Made by a program: the position numbers and the translations under genes | Part shown: one piece after another, positions 12,331 through 20,700 of the stretch | Position numbering within the stretch: the first letter of the stretch is position 1 | How the letters are laid out: every line of letters starts with the position of its first letter | NCBI GenBank assembly: GCA_037783415.1 | Contig: JAZGTN010000026.1 | Span: forward strand, 124,001-188,000 | DNA: 64,000 nucleotides | Reading direction: 5' to 3' | Source of the DNA: Leptasterias polaris | Taxonomy: Eukaryota > Echinodermata > Asteroidea > Forcipulatida > Asteriidae | The notes under the pieces: model-generated | What the model was told of the DNA's origin: nothing | The model's input: the letters and a program-made list of their open reading frames with translations, nothing else | Databases searched by the model: none

Positions 12331-12658
12331 AATTAGCATAACAATGGAGGGTAGAAGTCTTGATGAGACAGAATTAGCATAACAAAGGAGGGGTATAAGT
12401 CTTGATGAGACAGAATTAGCATAATAATGGAGGGTAGAAGTCTTGATGAGACAGAATTAGCATAATAATGGAGGGTAGAAGTCTTGATGAGACAGAATTA
12501 GCATAATAATGGAGGGTAGAAGTCTTGATGAGACAGAATTAGCATAATAAAGGAGGGTAGAAGTCTTGATGAGACAGAATTATCATAATAATGGAGGGTA
12601 GAAGTCTTGATGAGACAGAATTAGCATAATAATGGAGGGAGAAGGCTTAATGAGACAG
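12331..12658 (+). repeat. terminal array, eight 41-bp repeats
   Basis: Eight head-to-tail units of about 41 bp, each with AATTAGCATAATAATGGAGG and TCTTGATGAGACAG. The phrase TCTTGATGAGACA also lies in the first 30 bp of the element, so the array appears to have grown from the terminus. Repeated terminal sites of this sort may bind a transposition or replication protein (inference). Confidence 0.93.
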
Positions 12659-12719
12659 TGTATTGATATATAATGTATGAGGCATAAATATGAGCATAGA
12701 TAAATGTTGATGAGGGTCA

Positions 12720-13145
12720 ACATGAGGTCGAGCGAAGGGGGACCAATGAGATTTGAAATGGGCCAATGAGAGAGGAGGGTTTGATAAGACAGAATATGTA
12801 TGAGATGATGAGAACAAAAGACAAGTCTAAATTTTTGATGAGACAGCTTTATGCGTGGGATGATTTGAAATGGGCCAATGAGAGAGGAGGGTGAGATTTG
12901 AAAATGGGGCAATGAGAGTGGAGGGGTATGATTTGAAATGGGGCAACAGAATATGTATGAGACGATGAGAACAAAAGACAAGTCTAAATTTTTGATGCGA
13001 CAGATTTATGCGTGGGATGATTTGAACAAAGAAAAGTGTAGAAGTCTTAATGAGACAGATGTATGTGTGGGATGATTTTAAATGGGCCATTAGAGTGGAG
13101 GGCATGATTTGAATTGGCCCAATGAGAGTGGAGGGCAAGTTTTGA
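12720..13145 (+). repeat. degenerate array of CCAAT-containing repeats
   Basis: Units around GATTTGAAATGGGCCAATGAGAGTGGAGG recur irregularly, mixed with pieces of the 41-bp unit such as GATGAGACAG. Most carry the core GGCCAATGAG, a good CCAAT (NF-Y-type) box in constant orientation. Long open frames on the minus strand here (12583-12981, 12827-13210) are translations of the repeat and not genes. Confidence 0.85.
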
Positions 13146-13216
13146 AATGGTGGGGAAAAAATAAATAAAATATAAATATATATATACCTATGGCGTATAT
13201 ATATATACACACATAT

Positions 13217-13688
13217 GTGACCTGCTCTATCGAAATGAAGATTGCCTCGGAAATCACGTTTACGTGTAATTCACCATTCAAAAGTTGTTAACAATCAAAA
13301 ATCTTGAAAAAACACTAAAAAACCGATTCTGCGATTTTGGTGGTATTAGGTTTAACAAAAAAACTTGATCTTTCTTGTCGTGGTCTTACCTTTAATTAAA
13401 AAGATGAATAAATCCACAAAAAGTATGTTTTCTTGAGCATGTTTGTACGCATAGCTACAAGTAGCTAGCTGTTGTTAATAACGATTATCTAAATAAACAC
13501 GTCGTAAAATAATGGAAGTGGCTTTGTCTTGTAGACTTTCTTCATTGCCTGATAACTTCGGACTGGAACAAGCTACATAAATAATAATGGTATTGTTGGA
13601 AAGCCTGTGAGTTACTTGTTAACATGGTATGTATAACTCAAATTTCAAAAATTTCCGAGACATTCCTCAATTCGATAGAGCAGGTCAC
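13217..13688. mobile_element. nested 472-bp inverted-repeat element
   Basis: The ends GTGACCTGCTCTATCGAA (13217) and TTCGATAGAGCAGGTCAC (to 13688) are perfect complements, and the similarity continues inward (CCTCGGAAAT against ATTTCCGAGA). It lies between short ATA-type simple repeats and has no coding potential. It is present in all four arms, so it entered an ancestral arm before the palindromes spread; in the left arm of element 2 its left end is lost. Confidence 0.85.
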
Positions 13689-13804
13689 AAATAATAATAA
13701 TAATAATAACAATAAATAAGCAAATGAATAAAATTACACAGATTTTGTTTGTTTATTACCCTTAGTAACAGACAGTGGATGAATCTCTTTTTTGACGATG
13801 TGGT

Positions 13805-13820
13805 GGCTCTTAAAAGAGCC
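13805..13820 (-). terminator. histone-type mRNA 3' stem-loop of gene A
   Basis: Read on the minus strand: GGCTCT, loop TTTA, AGAGCC, followed by ACCACA. This matches the metazoan replication-dependent histone stem-loop (6-bp stem, 4-base loop, ACCA-type tail). About 12 bases further lies the purine-rich AAAAAAGAGA, in the place of the histone downstream element that pairs with U7 snRNA. It begins 8 bases past the gene A stop codon. No AATAAA is needed in such a gene. Confidence 0.85.
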
Positions 13821-13827
13821 GGTTGTT

Positions 13828-14202
13828 TTATGTTGACGTGATCACCGTTGATTCAAACGTTGCAGTTTCTGGAGGCCATCTGTTCCTTCGGTGAAATATG
13901 CCTCCACCAAACGAGCTTTCTCTTGCCGCGTCAGTTGTGCCAAGTAGTTCAGGTATTTTTTCGTTTTTCACGAAGCGTGCCTGTTTCGTTGCCATCTCTA
14001 CCGTGATGAATTCCAACTCTTCGTCATAGTTGTTCGTCTTTGAGGCGATGTAAACCCGATGGAGCTCATTTACCTCCGCTCTTTTCTTCTCCAGAGAAAT
14101 TACCCCGTAATCAGTCTTGTTTTGCGGCACCATAAAAATATAATCTAAGTACTTGGTATTCATTTTAGCTTGGCAGCAGAGGGTAAATGATGTACAGTCC
14201 AT
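13828..14202 (-). CDS. gene A, small protein of unknown function
   Basis: First ATG at 14202, giving 124 codons in frame; the frame is open for 16 codons upstream but without another ATG. I do not recognise the protein. It is charged and helical in its first two thirds (LEKKRAEVNELHRV, EELEFITVEMATKQARF). At an A-rich stretch about 80 codons in, the +1 frame takes on a more protein-like, helix-forming composition (KYLNYLAQL, QEKARLVEAYF) and ends at 13842-13844, while frame zero turns Gly/Pro-rich. So either a one-base insertion in an A run or a +1 frameshift is suspected; all four copies share it. The gene is read toward the element end, lies between CCAAT-box repeats, and ends in a histone-type stem-loop. 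Together these suggest expression tied to S phase (inference). Confidence 0.6.
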   Translation of the reverse strand: MDCTSFTLCCQAKMNTKYLDYIFMVPQNKTDYGVISLEKKRAEVNELHRVYIASKTNNYDEELEFITVEMATKQARFVKNEKIPELLGTTDAARESSFGGGIFHRRNRWPPETATFESTVITST

Positions 14203-14409
14203 CGTGGCAGAATGATTAGAGACTACCGCTATGCCCACCGTAAGTAACTTTCACGTACACTGAAATTGACCATTGAGAGAGGAGGGTTTAATGAGAGGAG
14301 GGCATGATTTGAAATGGTCCAATGAGGTAGGGGGGCTTGATGAGACAAAATTCTGAATTGGGCCAATGAGAAGCGGGGGTTTGATAGGACAGAATTATGC
14401 ATAGTATTG

Positions 14410-14690
14410 TACCATCGAACAAAGTTCTAAAAGGCGACGCAGTCATGTAGTCGTCCTTGAAATGTATTTACACGGATTAAGAGAGTGGGGGAGGAACAAT
14501 ATATCCATATAGACGATGGTCTACGTGGGGGTAAAAGGCGACGCAGTCAGGTAGTCCTTGAAATGTATTTACACGGATTAAGATAGTTGGAGGTAAACAT
14601 AAGTGAACAAAAGGAATTTGGGAGGGGGTTGGGGAGGAACAATATATCCATATAGACGATGGTCTACGTGGGGATAAAAGGCGTCAACAA
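14410..14690. repeat. imperfect direct repeat around GTCTACGTGGGG
   Basis: Two copies of a block running from AAGGCGACGCAGTCA through CTTGAAATGTATTTACACGG to AACAATATATCCATATAGAC. The left arm of element 2 has only one copy, so this is a polymorphic duplication inside the arm. Confidence 0.75.
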
Positions 14691-14804
14691 AAGTTTAACT
14701 TATCCTCGAGGTAATGAATGAAAAAGAAAAAGGGTACAAAGGCAGCTCTAGACGTCTTAACGAGACAGGTTTATGCAAGATTAACCATCCCCCTTTAATC
14801 ATCG

Positions 14805-15072
14805 AGCCAATCGGAGCGTCGATTTGGCGTCCCTGACGATGATGTCACTTATTTTCAAATCAATTCGAGAGAAGCACAGCCAATCTGAGTCTCATATTTG
14901 GTGTCACTGACAATGATGCAATTTATTTTGAAAGCAGGTGGAGCGAGCACATCCAATAGGAGTCTCGCATTTTATATTTCAAACGATACCCTTTGTAAAA
15001 GTTTAAACTGGTGTGTATGTCTTGTAGCCAATCAGAATTTCTGATTTGGCGTCCTCCCGGTGCTAATATATA
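14805..15072 (+). promoter_or_regulatory. gene B promoter: four CCAAT boxes and TATA
   Basis: CCAAT boxes stand at 14807, 14880, 14953 and 15028, a spacing of 73, 73 and 75 bp. Sequence around them is a diverged repeat (CCAATC-GAG, then TTTGG-GTC, CTGAC-ATGATG). A TATATA box follows at 15067-15072, placing transcription start near 15097, about 105 bases before the gene B ATG. The TGATGTCA at 14840 resembles an ATF/CRE site. Multiple CCAAT boxes before TATA are also typical of histone promoters. Confidence 0.75.
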
Positions 15073-15201
15073 CCTACACAGGGACCACTCCTGTTACCAT
15101 TCTACGATTAAGTTCGATACTAATTTGACAGTTCCAGTTACATCGAGACTAAACCTTCATCATGTTTTTCATATTGTCTGACTTTATTTAGTACATTAAG
15201 C

Positions 15202-15411
15202 ATGTCAGAGTGCGAAGTACTTTTGGAATTCATGGAGTTGTCTGTGGAGCAAAGAGTAGCTCTTTCTCAGCGAATGTATCAGCTGTCGATCGATGAATCC
15301 GATTGTATTTATTTTTGTAAACAATTTATCGTTGGAGTAAAAACGATCCACCATAACTCTGTGTTACAAATAACGCATATATCACAGTCAATTCGATTCT
15401 TTAGAATCTAA
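15202..15411 (+). CDS. gene B, first copy, small protein (probably spliced)
   Basis: Begins MSECEVLLEF and reads 69 codons unspliced. The first 38 codons are acidic and helical (SVEQRVALSQRMYQLSIDE). A likely intron follows: donor GT at 15317 (TTTTT|GTAAAC), branch-like CTAAC near 15490, a T-rich tract and acceptor AG at 15535-15536. The acceptor exon completes the split codon in frame and encodes a short hydrophobic tail (NEFILIVW) before a stop in the last copy. The gene lies downstream of the CCAAT/TATA promoter. Family unknown. The unspliced C-terminus ending SIRFFRI is less convincing. Confidence 0.55.
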   Translation: MSECEVLLEFMELSVEQRVALSQRMYQLSIDESDCIYFCKQFIVGVKTIHHNSVLQITHISQSIRFFRI

Positions 15412-15597
15412 TATTTGGCTGTTACTTTTAGCAAATGAGAGACAAACATATTTCATTCTCAGCTTATTGAGATAAAAATGTACTCAAACTAACGAACTAT
15501 CATTGCACCCCAACATTTTCTCTTTTTTATTTTTAGGGGCGATCATTCGGATGAATGAATTCATCCTTATCGTTTGGTACACAATATTACATTAAGC

Positions 15598-15807
15598 ATG
15601 TCAGAGTGCGAAGTACTTTTGGAATTCATGGAGTTGTCTGTGGAGCAAAGAGTAGCTCTTTCTCAGCGAATGTATCAGCTGTCGATCGATGAATCCGATT
15701 GTATTTATTTTTGTAAACAATTTATCGTTGGAGTAAAAACGATCCACCATAACTCTGTGTTACAAATAACGCATATATCACAGTCAATTCGATTCTTTAG
15801 AATCTAA
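15598..15807 (+). CDS. gene B, second copy
   Basis: Identical in sequence to the copy 396 bp upstream, with its own donor and acceptor (acceptor AG ends at 15932). It lacks its own CCAAT/TATA promoter, so it would be read from the upstream one, with either acceptor usable. The open frame after it (15970-16197) has no ATG and follows an in-frame TGA, so it is more likely 3' untranslated sequence. Confidence 0.5.
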   Translation: MSECEVLLEFMELSVEQRVALSQRMYQLSIDESDCIYFCKQFIVGVKTIHHNSVLQITHISQSIRFFRI

Positions 15808-16419
15808 TATTTGGCTGTTACTTTTAGCAAATGAGAGACAAACATATTTCATTCTCAGCTTATTGAGATAAAAATGTACTCAAACTAACGAACTATCATT
15901 GCACCCCAACATTTTCTCTTTTTTATTTTTAGGGGCGATCATTCGGATGAATGAATTCATCCTTATCGTTTGGTACACAATACTAAACACAAACCTAATC
16001 CCTACAACAGTTTAAACAATTTAGATTGTTTCTTCTACAAGTTATCCAATAACCTTAACTGTCAACCGAGTCCATCTCAGGACTGTTTAGTTAAACATCA
16101 TTTAGCGTGGAAAATAAACTCACCAACATCAGATGGCGCGCATGAAAAACCAACACGTAACCGTAGCTCCATGTTTATAATGACGGCAGCATCTTAGTAC
16201 GTTCCTGAATCTCTATCAATATTATGTCATTATTTCCCACCGATACTTCTTACCCAAACTGATAATTATTAGAAAAATTATGCTTGATTTCGGCAGAACA
16301 GAAAAAACGCATTCGGACATTGTGCCATGATTTACACACACGCACACAATCGGTAGAGTTGTCACTTGCCTTTACCTGCAACATTGGACCTTATAACAAA
16401 TTTTGCCATTAGGCCTACG

Positions 16420-16611
16420 TCATGTACCGATTAGTGTTCCCCCACTATTTGGTAAAGGATTAAATTTGTCCAGTCGCCTACCTCTCACACATACAGTTTG
16501 TCCTTTAACAAGAAAGGGTCTATTTTGTACACGACAAGACCGTAGCTTCCAATGTTGATTGGAACTGACTGTTGAATGCTTATCGTTGTTAGAAGAAGAC
16601 AATATTTTCAT
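16420..16611 (-). CDS. gene D, 63-residue basic protein
   Basis: ATG-initiated frame of 63 codons, present in all four arms with one residue change (R to L in the left arm of element 2). It is Ser/Asn-rich at the N-terminus and basic in the middle (WKLRSCRVQNRPF, VCVRGRRLDKF). No family recognised. On its own strand it is preceded by the long T/G-rich tract with many TTTTTAG acceptor-like strings, so it could be a downstream exon of a transcript that starts further in. Coding status is uncertain. Confidence 0.35.
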   Translation of the reverse strand: MKILSSSNNDKHSTVSSNQHWKLRSCRVQNRPFLVKGQTVCVRGRRLDKFNPLPNSGGTLIGT

Positions 16612-16769
16612 TAAAAACAGTTATTTTCTGTAGTAAAAATGACCATGTCTTCATTCCGATTGAAAGACTTTTTTTTTTGCTAATACAAGATACATCAATG
16701 ACTTTAGAATTTTGTCCGATTTAACTAACAATGTTGATGAGACTTAATCATAATAATTTACTTAGTTTA

Positions 16770-17640
16770 GTTATAAACAGACTACAAACTGTAAACTACA
16801 AACTACAAACCAAAATATAAAAAACATACTAAAAACGTAAAAACTTCAGACTATAAACTACAAACTCCAAAACATACTAAATATAAACTAAAATACTAAA
16901 AACTGCAAACTACAAAATAAAAACTAAAAGAAAAACAAATACTAATCTCAAAATTTTAAAACTTACAAACTAAAAAAACTTAAAGCTTTAAACTACAAAC
17001 TACAAACTACAAACTAATATAATTTTTTTAAATTAAAATCTTAAAACTACATAACTACAAACTGAAAAAAAAAATACTGCAAATTGCAAACTGCAAACTA
17101 CGAACTACAAATCAAAAAAAAAATTGATAAATTAAAAACCGAAAAACTTCAGCATACAAACTACAAACTACAAAAATACATACTGAAAACTGCAAACTAC
17201 AAATAAATAAAAACTAGAAGAAAAAGTAATACTAAAACTTACAAACTAAAAAAACTAACAGTTTTAAACTACGTCCAAACCACAAACTGCTGCAAACTAC
17301 AGACTACAAACTAAAAAAGAAAACCATTACTAAAAACTGCAAACTACATAATAAAAACTAAAATAAAAAAGAAAACTAAACTCAAATCTTAAAAACTAAA
17401 AACCTATAAACTAAAAACTAAAAGAAAAAACATACTGAACTGGAAAACTAAAAACTTAAAAATTAACCAACTAAAAACTTAAGAACTACAATTAACATAA
17501 ATCTTTGTTTAAAACATATATATTAAAAACTTCAAGCTACAAAATAAAACATACAAGAAAAACGAAGACTAAACTCAAAACTTAAAAACTATTGCATAAG
17601 CCTAAAAACCTACTGAATCATAATATAAAAGATTTAGTAT
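16770..17640 (+). repeat. strand-asymmetric A/C-rich tract (CTACAAACTAAAAA)
   Basis: About 870 bp built from irregular ACTACAAACT, TAAAAACT and CAAACTGCAAACT phrases, with very little G on this strand. There is no fixed period, unlike a satellite. On the complement it is a run of TTTTTAGTTTGTAG, rich in 3'-splice-site-like strings. It is retained in all four arms. Confidence 0.85.
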
Positions 17641-18750
17641 CTGCATACTTGTTTTGAAACAGAAGTAAGCCAACTTTTACTGAACTTTTCAACTGATACA
17701 AAACATTATTAGGGGAGACAAGACAGGAATGCATACATTTGCATCACGCTTATACACCATGCACTTGAACTAAGTTTTACTCAAGACTATGAGTAAATGT
17801 TTGCGCTTTAAAATTCGATGAGTTACTCTTAAAGAAAATGTGAAAAATATAAAACATTTAAAAGCAATACAAACTGAAACAAATAAATACAAATTTACAA
17901 ACAAATAGTGGTAAAACAATAATTAGAAAAGAAACTGAGAAAAATGCACTAACACAACGAATCAATACTAGTCAACGACATGATGAGGAATGTGCAACTA
18001 ATACATCACATTATTATGACACAGCGCTAATTAGTTTCTGTACAAAGACATCGATGCAGTCCAAAACAATCGCAGACAAGAGTGCAGACACTTAGAAACC
18101 TCTTATAAATAAGACTGACAAATTCACTATTAAATCACAAACGATATAAAAGAAAAAAAAATGTAATCGAGCTAAAATAAAACATTAATTACGAACAAAT
18201 GTTATCGTAATCAAAAAAATTAATTTCAAAATTACAACTAAAATCTAATAAATCTTAAAATACAAACTAAAAACTAAAAGAAAACAATACTTAACTCCAA
18301 ACCTACAAACTTCAATACCCACTAAAAACAAACAAACTAACACATGCATAATACTTTGAAACAAAAGTAAGATGACACTTACTAAACTTTATACTGAAAC
18401 TTTTCAACTGATACAAAACACTATTAGGCCCCCTATGGAAGACAACAAACGATTACAAGTATATGCATACGTTTACACCTGACATCTACATGTACTTGCA
18501 CCCCACTATACCTTTATTACAGACATGCGCTTTAAAATTCGATAAGCAACTCTTAAAAGTAATGTAGACAATTTATAATTATAATAACAGCAAAACAAGA
18601 ACGAAACAAATAATATATGGAATCATTGAACAAAATGTACAATACTGCAAAGACCACGGAAGAGTGTAGGAGGAGCTGACTTTTCCCCGTAACTGAGCAA
18701 TGAGGTATTATTTTAAGTGAGCAGCGAGGCCATGACTGAGAAATGAGTAC
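17641..18750. other. A-rich arm segment, no gene seen
   Basis: A-rich sequence with two related landmarks, TTTTCAACTGATACAAAACA followed by TATTAGG (17684 and 18402) and GCGCTTTAAAATTCGAT (17804 and 18528), indicating an old internal duplication of roughly 720 bp. No coding frame is supported. Confidence 0.5.
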
Positions 18751-18758
18751 AAATTTGA

Positions 18759-19013
18759 GTGAGCAGGTCACGAAGTGACGATCATGCAGCGACGGACAAG
18801 TGGTATTGTAGTGTGCGCGTACGTAATCGTTCAAGACGCAAGGAGCGTCTTGAAAGAGCCCCAAACTCAATGATTCAAGACATCCTTAACGGATGGAAAG
18901 AGGATCCAGAGGACGTTGCTCGTCTTTTTTATTCAACGGTTTTTGATGACTTGTCCAAACTGATTGACTCCACGATCAAACAACTGAATGAATACAATCA
19001 TAGTTTGTGTTAA
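18759..19013 (+). CDS. gene E, small basic-to-acidic protein, start uncertain
   Basis: Open frame of 84 codons from just after a stop at 18756. The first ATG is only at 18870 (47 codons), so either the short form is made or the 5' part is an exon reached by splicing (GAGCAG precedes 18767). The N-terminal part is basic (RVRNRSRRKERLERAP); the rest is an amphipathic acidic helix region (GWKEDPEDVARLFYSTVFDDL). Family not recognised. It runs tail to tail with gene G and has AATAAA at 19076-19081. Small upstream ATG-stop pairs (near 18692, 18731, 18743) might dampen translation. The opposite-strand frame over it is treated as a shadow. Confidence 0.5.
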   Translation: MSRSRSDDHAATDKWYCSVRVRNRSRRKERLERAPNSMIQDILNGWKEDPEDVARLFYSTVFDDLSKLIDSTIKQLNEYNHSLC

Positions 19014-19075
19014 AAGTAATATTACATAACTGTTCATCCTTTATTATTCAATTTATACTTACGTGCATGGTTTTC

Positions 19076-19135
19076 AATAAAGGTAAAAAAGTTAAATTAT
19101 GTATTGATTTGTTATCCAATCATTCTGTGTTTATT
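19076..19135. terminator. back-to-back polyadenylation signals of genes E and G
   Basis: AATAAA for gene E (19076-19081, plus) and AATAAA for gene G (complement at 19130-19135, minus) face each other about 50 bp apart, so predicted cleavage sites nearly abut. Such compact convergent ends suggest two real transcription units. Confidence 0.65.
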
Positions 19136-19276
19136 ATCCGTATGTTGTTAAATTTAACTTAAAATATAATTATTTAAGTGAATAAAGAGACACAAATAAA
19201 AAGACGACGCGGGTGCCTAAATACTAACCGGATGTCATCAGAATTCCTTGAGTGGTCAACGGGCAAAGGATCATTT

Positions 19277-19432
19277 TCAACTGTGTGTGGACAGTATGTC
19301 ACCTTCTTTCCCATTCTCCGCTGTATCCGCCGTAAACAAGTGTTTAATTTTAGCCATGGACAGGTCCGAGAGTTTTTTGTCACGAAATTTAACAAAAGCC
19401 AAACATTTGTAAGGAATGTTTGTGTGGATCAT
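19277..19432 (-). CDS. gene G, 51-residue protein
   Basis: ATG at 19432 is the first ATG after the predicted transcription start below a TATA box at 19493-19486. The 51-codon frame contains AFVKFRDKKLSDLSMAKIKH, with a lysine-rich, helix-like centre, and ends ILSTHS. Frames on the opposite strand (19178-19495) and in the neighbouring frame (19174-19395) are longer but sit awkwardly against promoter and poly(A) signals. Family unknown; a spliced continuation cannot be excluded. Confidence 0.45.
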   Translation of the reverse strand: MIHTNIPYKCLAFVKFRDKKLSDLSMAKIKHLFTADTAENGKEGDILSTHS

Positions 19433-19485
19433 TATATTCTACTTTTAAAACATCTTTTTCAACCGTGTTCATTTCATATCAAACG

Positions 19486-19510
19486 CCTTTTATAGCCCAA
19501 AGCGTCCAAT
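19486..19510 (-). promoter_or_regulatory. gene G promoter, CCAAT and TATA
   Basis: On the minus strand ATTGG (an inverted CCAAT at 19506-19510) is followed 12 bases later by TATAAAAGG (19494-19486). With its mirror copy across the loop it forms a divergent promoter pair at the heart of the palindrome. Confidence 0.7.
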
Positions 19511-19686
19511 CCGAAGGCAACGTGTACCTTTAAGTTTTCCGTTTTTTAGATTTTAAGTTTTTAAGTTTTATTTTTATTTTTTATTTTTCATTTTATTTTT
19601 ATTTTTTTATCCCGGGGATAACATTTTATTTCTCTCTTATTAACTTACATTAACATAGTAAAGAGAACAAATGAAACATCTTATAT

Positions 19687-19773
19687 TACAGTAAATAATA
19701 AGAATTAAACTGGTTACAGTAGGTTATTCACAGAGTACATAATACTTATTCCATTTCGAATTAAATTTCTGAT
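19687..19773 (+). other. unique 87-bp loop of palindrome 1
   Basis: The only sequence of element 1 without a mirror image; begins TACAGTAAATAATAAG and ends AAATTTCTGAT. The adjoining inner arm ends differ slightly (CCCGGGGAT left, CCCGTGAT right; TATTAAC against TATCAAC), marking an A side (left) and a B side (right). No gene or known motif. Confidence 0.9.
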
Positions 19774-19948
19774 ATATAAGATGTTTCATTTGTTCTCTTT
19801 ACTATGTTAATGTAAGTTGATAAGAGAGAAATAAAATGTTATCACGGGATAAAAATTAAAAAAATAAATGAAAAATAAAAAATAAAAATAAAACTTAAAA
19901 ACTTAAAATCTAAAAAACGGAAAACTTAAAGGTACACGTTGCCTTCGG

Positions 19949-19973
19949 ATTGGACGCTTTGGGCTATAAAAGG
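19949..19973 (+). promoter_or_regulatory. gene G promoter (right arm, element 1)
   Basis: Mirror of the left-arm promoter: ATTGG at 19949-19953, then TATAAAAGG from 19966. Directs transcription away from the loop. Confidence 0.7.
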
Positions 19974-20026
19974 CGTTTGATATGAAATGAACACGGTTGA
20001 AAAAGATGTTTTAAAAGTAGAATATA

Positions 20027-20182
20027 ATGATCCACACAAACATTCCTTACAAATGTTTGGCTTTTGTTAAATTTCGTGACAAAAAACTCTCGGACCTGTC
20101 CATGGCTAAAATTAAACACTTGTTTACGGCGGATACAGCGGAGAATGGGAAAGAAGGTGACATACTGTCCACACACAGTTGA
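20027..20182 (+). CDS. gene G, right arm of element 1
   Basis: Same 51-codon frame as at 19277-19432, no difference seen. An earlier ATG (19987) lies only about 20 bases past TATA, probably before the transcription start, and opens a 27-codon frame. Confidence 0.45.
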   Translation: MIHTNIPYKCLAFVKFRDKKLSDLSMAKIKHLFTADTAENGKEGDILSTHS

Positions 20183-20323
20183 AAATGATCCTTTGCCCGT
20201 TGACCACTCAAGGAATTCTGATGACATCCGGTTAGTATTTAGGCACCCGCGTCGTCTTTTTATTTGTGTCTCTTTATTCACTTAAATAATTATATTTTAA
20301 GTTAAATTTAACAACATACGGAT

Positions 20324-20383
20324 AATAAACACAGAATGATTGGATAACAAATCAATACATAATTTAACTTTTTTACCTTTATT
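20324..20383. terminator. convergent poly(A) signals (right arm, element 1)
   Basis: AATAAA at 20324-20329 for gene G and its complement at 20378-20383 for gene E. Confidence 0.65.
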
Positions 20384-20445
20384 GAAAACCATGCACGTAA
20401 GTATAAATTGAATAATAAAGGATGAACAGTTATGTAATATTACTT

Positions 20446-20700
20446 TTAACACAAACTATGATTGTATTCATTCAGTTGTTTGATCGTGGAGTCAATCAGT
20501 TTGGACAAGTCATCAAAAACCGTTGAATAAAAAAGACGAGCAACGTCCTCTGGATCCTCTTTCCATCCGTTAAGGATGTCTTGAATCATTGAGTTTGGGG
20601 CTCTTTCAAGACGCTCCTTGCGTCTTGAACGATTACGTACGCGCACACTACAATACCACTTGTCCGTCGCTGCATGATCGTCACTTCGTGACCTGCTCAC
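20446..20700 (-). CDS. gene E, right arm of element 1
   Basis: Mirror copy with identical 84-codon open frame; first ATG at 20589, as in the left arm. Confidence 0.5.
   Translation of the reverse strand: MSRSRSDDHAATDKWYCSVRVRNRSRRKERLERAPNSMIQDILNGWKEDPEDVARLFYSTVFDDLSKLIDSTIKQLNEYNHSLC

Larger units (their letters stand above)
15191..15982 (+). repeat. 396-bp tandem duplication carrying gene B
   Basis: The exon-intron-exon segment is repeated head to tail with a 396-bp period (ATG at 15202 and 15598), apparently without internal difference. Only the left arm of element 2 has the single-copy state. Confidence 0.92.

Noticed and set aside
12583..13281. Open frames of 63-132 codons on the minus strand and their mirror copies
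   Set aside because: They follow the CCAAT and 41-bp tandem repeats; their peptides are repeated HFKSHPPLSL-type strings with no independent coding signal.
15970..16197. 75-codon frame after gene B
   Set aside because: No ATG until near its end and an in-frame TGA just upstream; more likely untranslated sequence, though its conservation in all arms is noted.
18553..18870. 105-codon frame antisense to gene E
   Set aside because: Overlaps gene E on the other strand, with no ATG-promoter-poly(A) arrangement to support it.
19174..19495. 73- and 105-codon frames overlapping gene G
   Set aside because: They conflict with the TATA box and poly(A) signals that fit the shorter gene G frame; not fully excluded.
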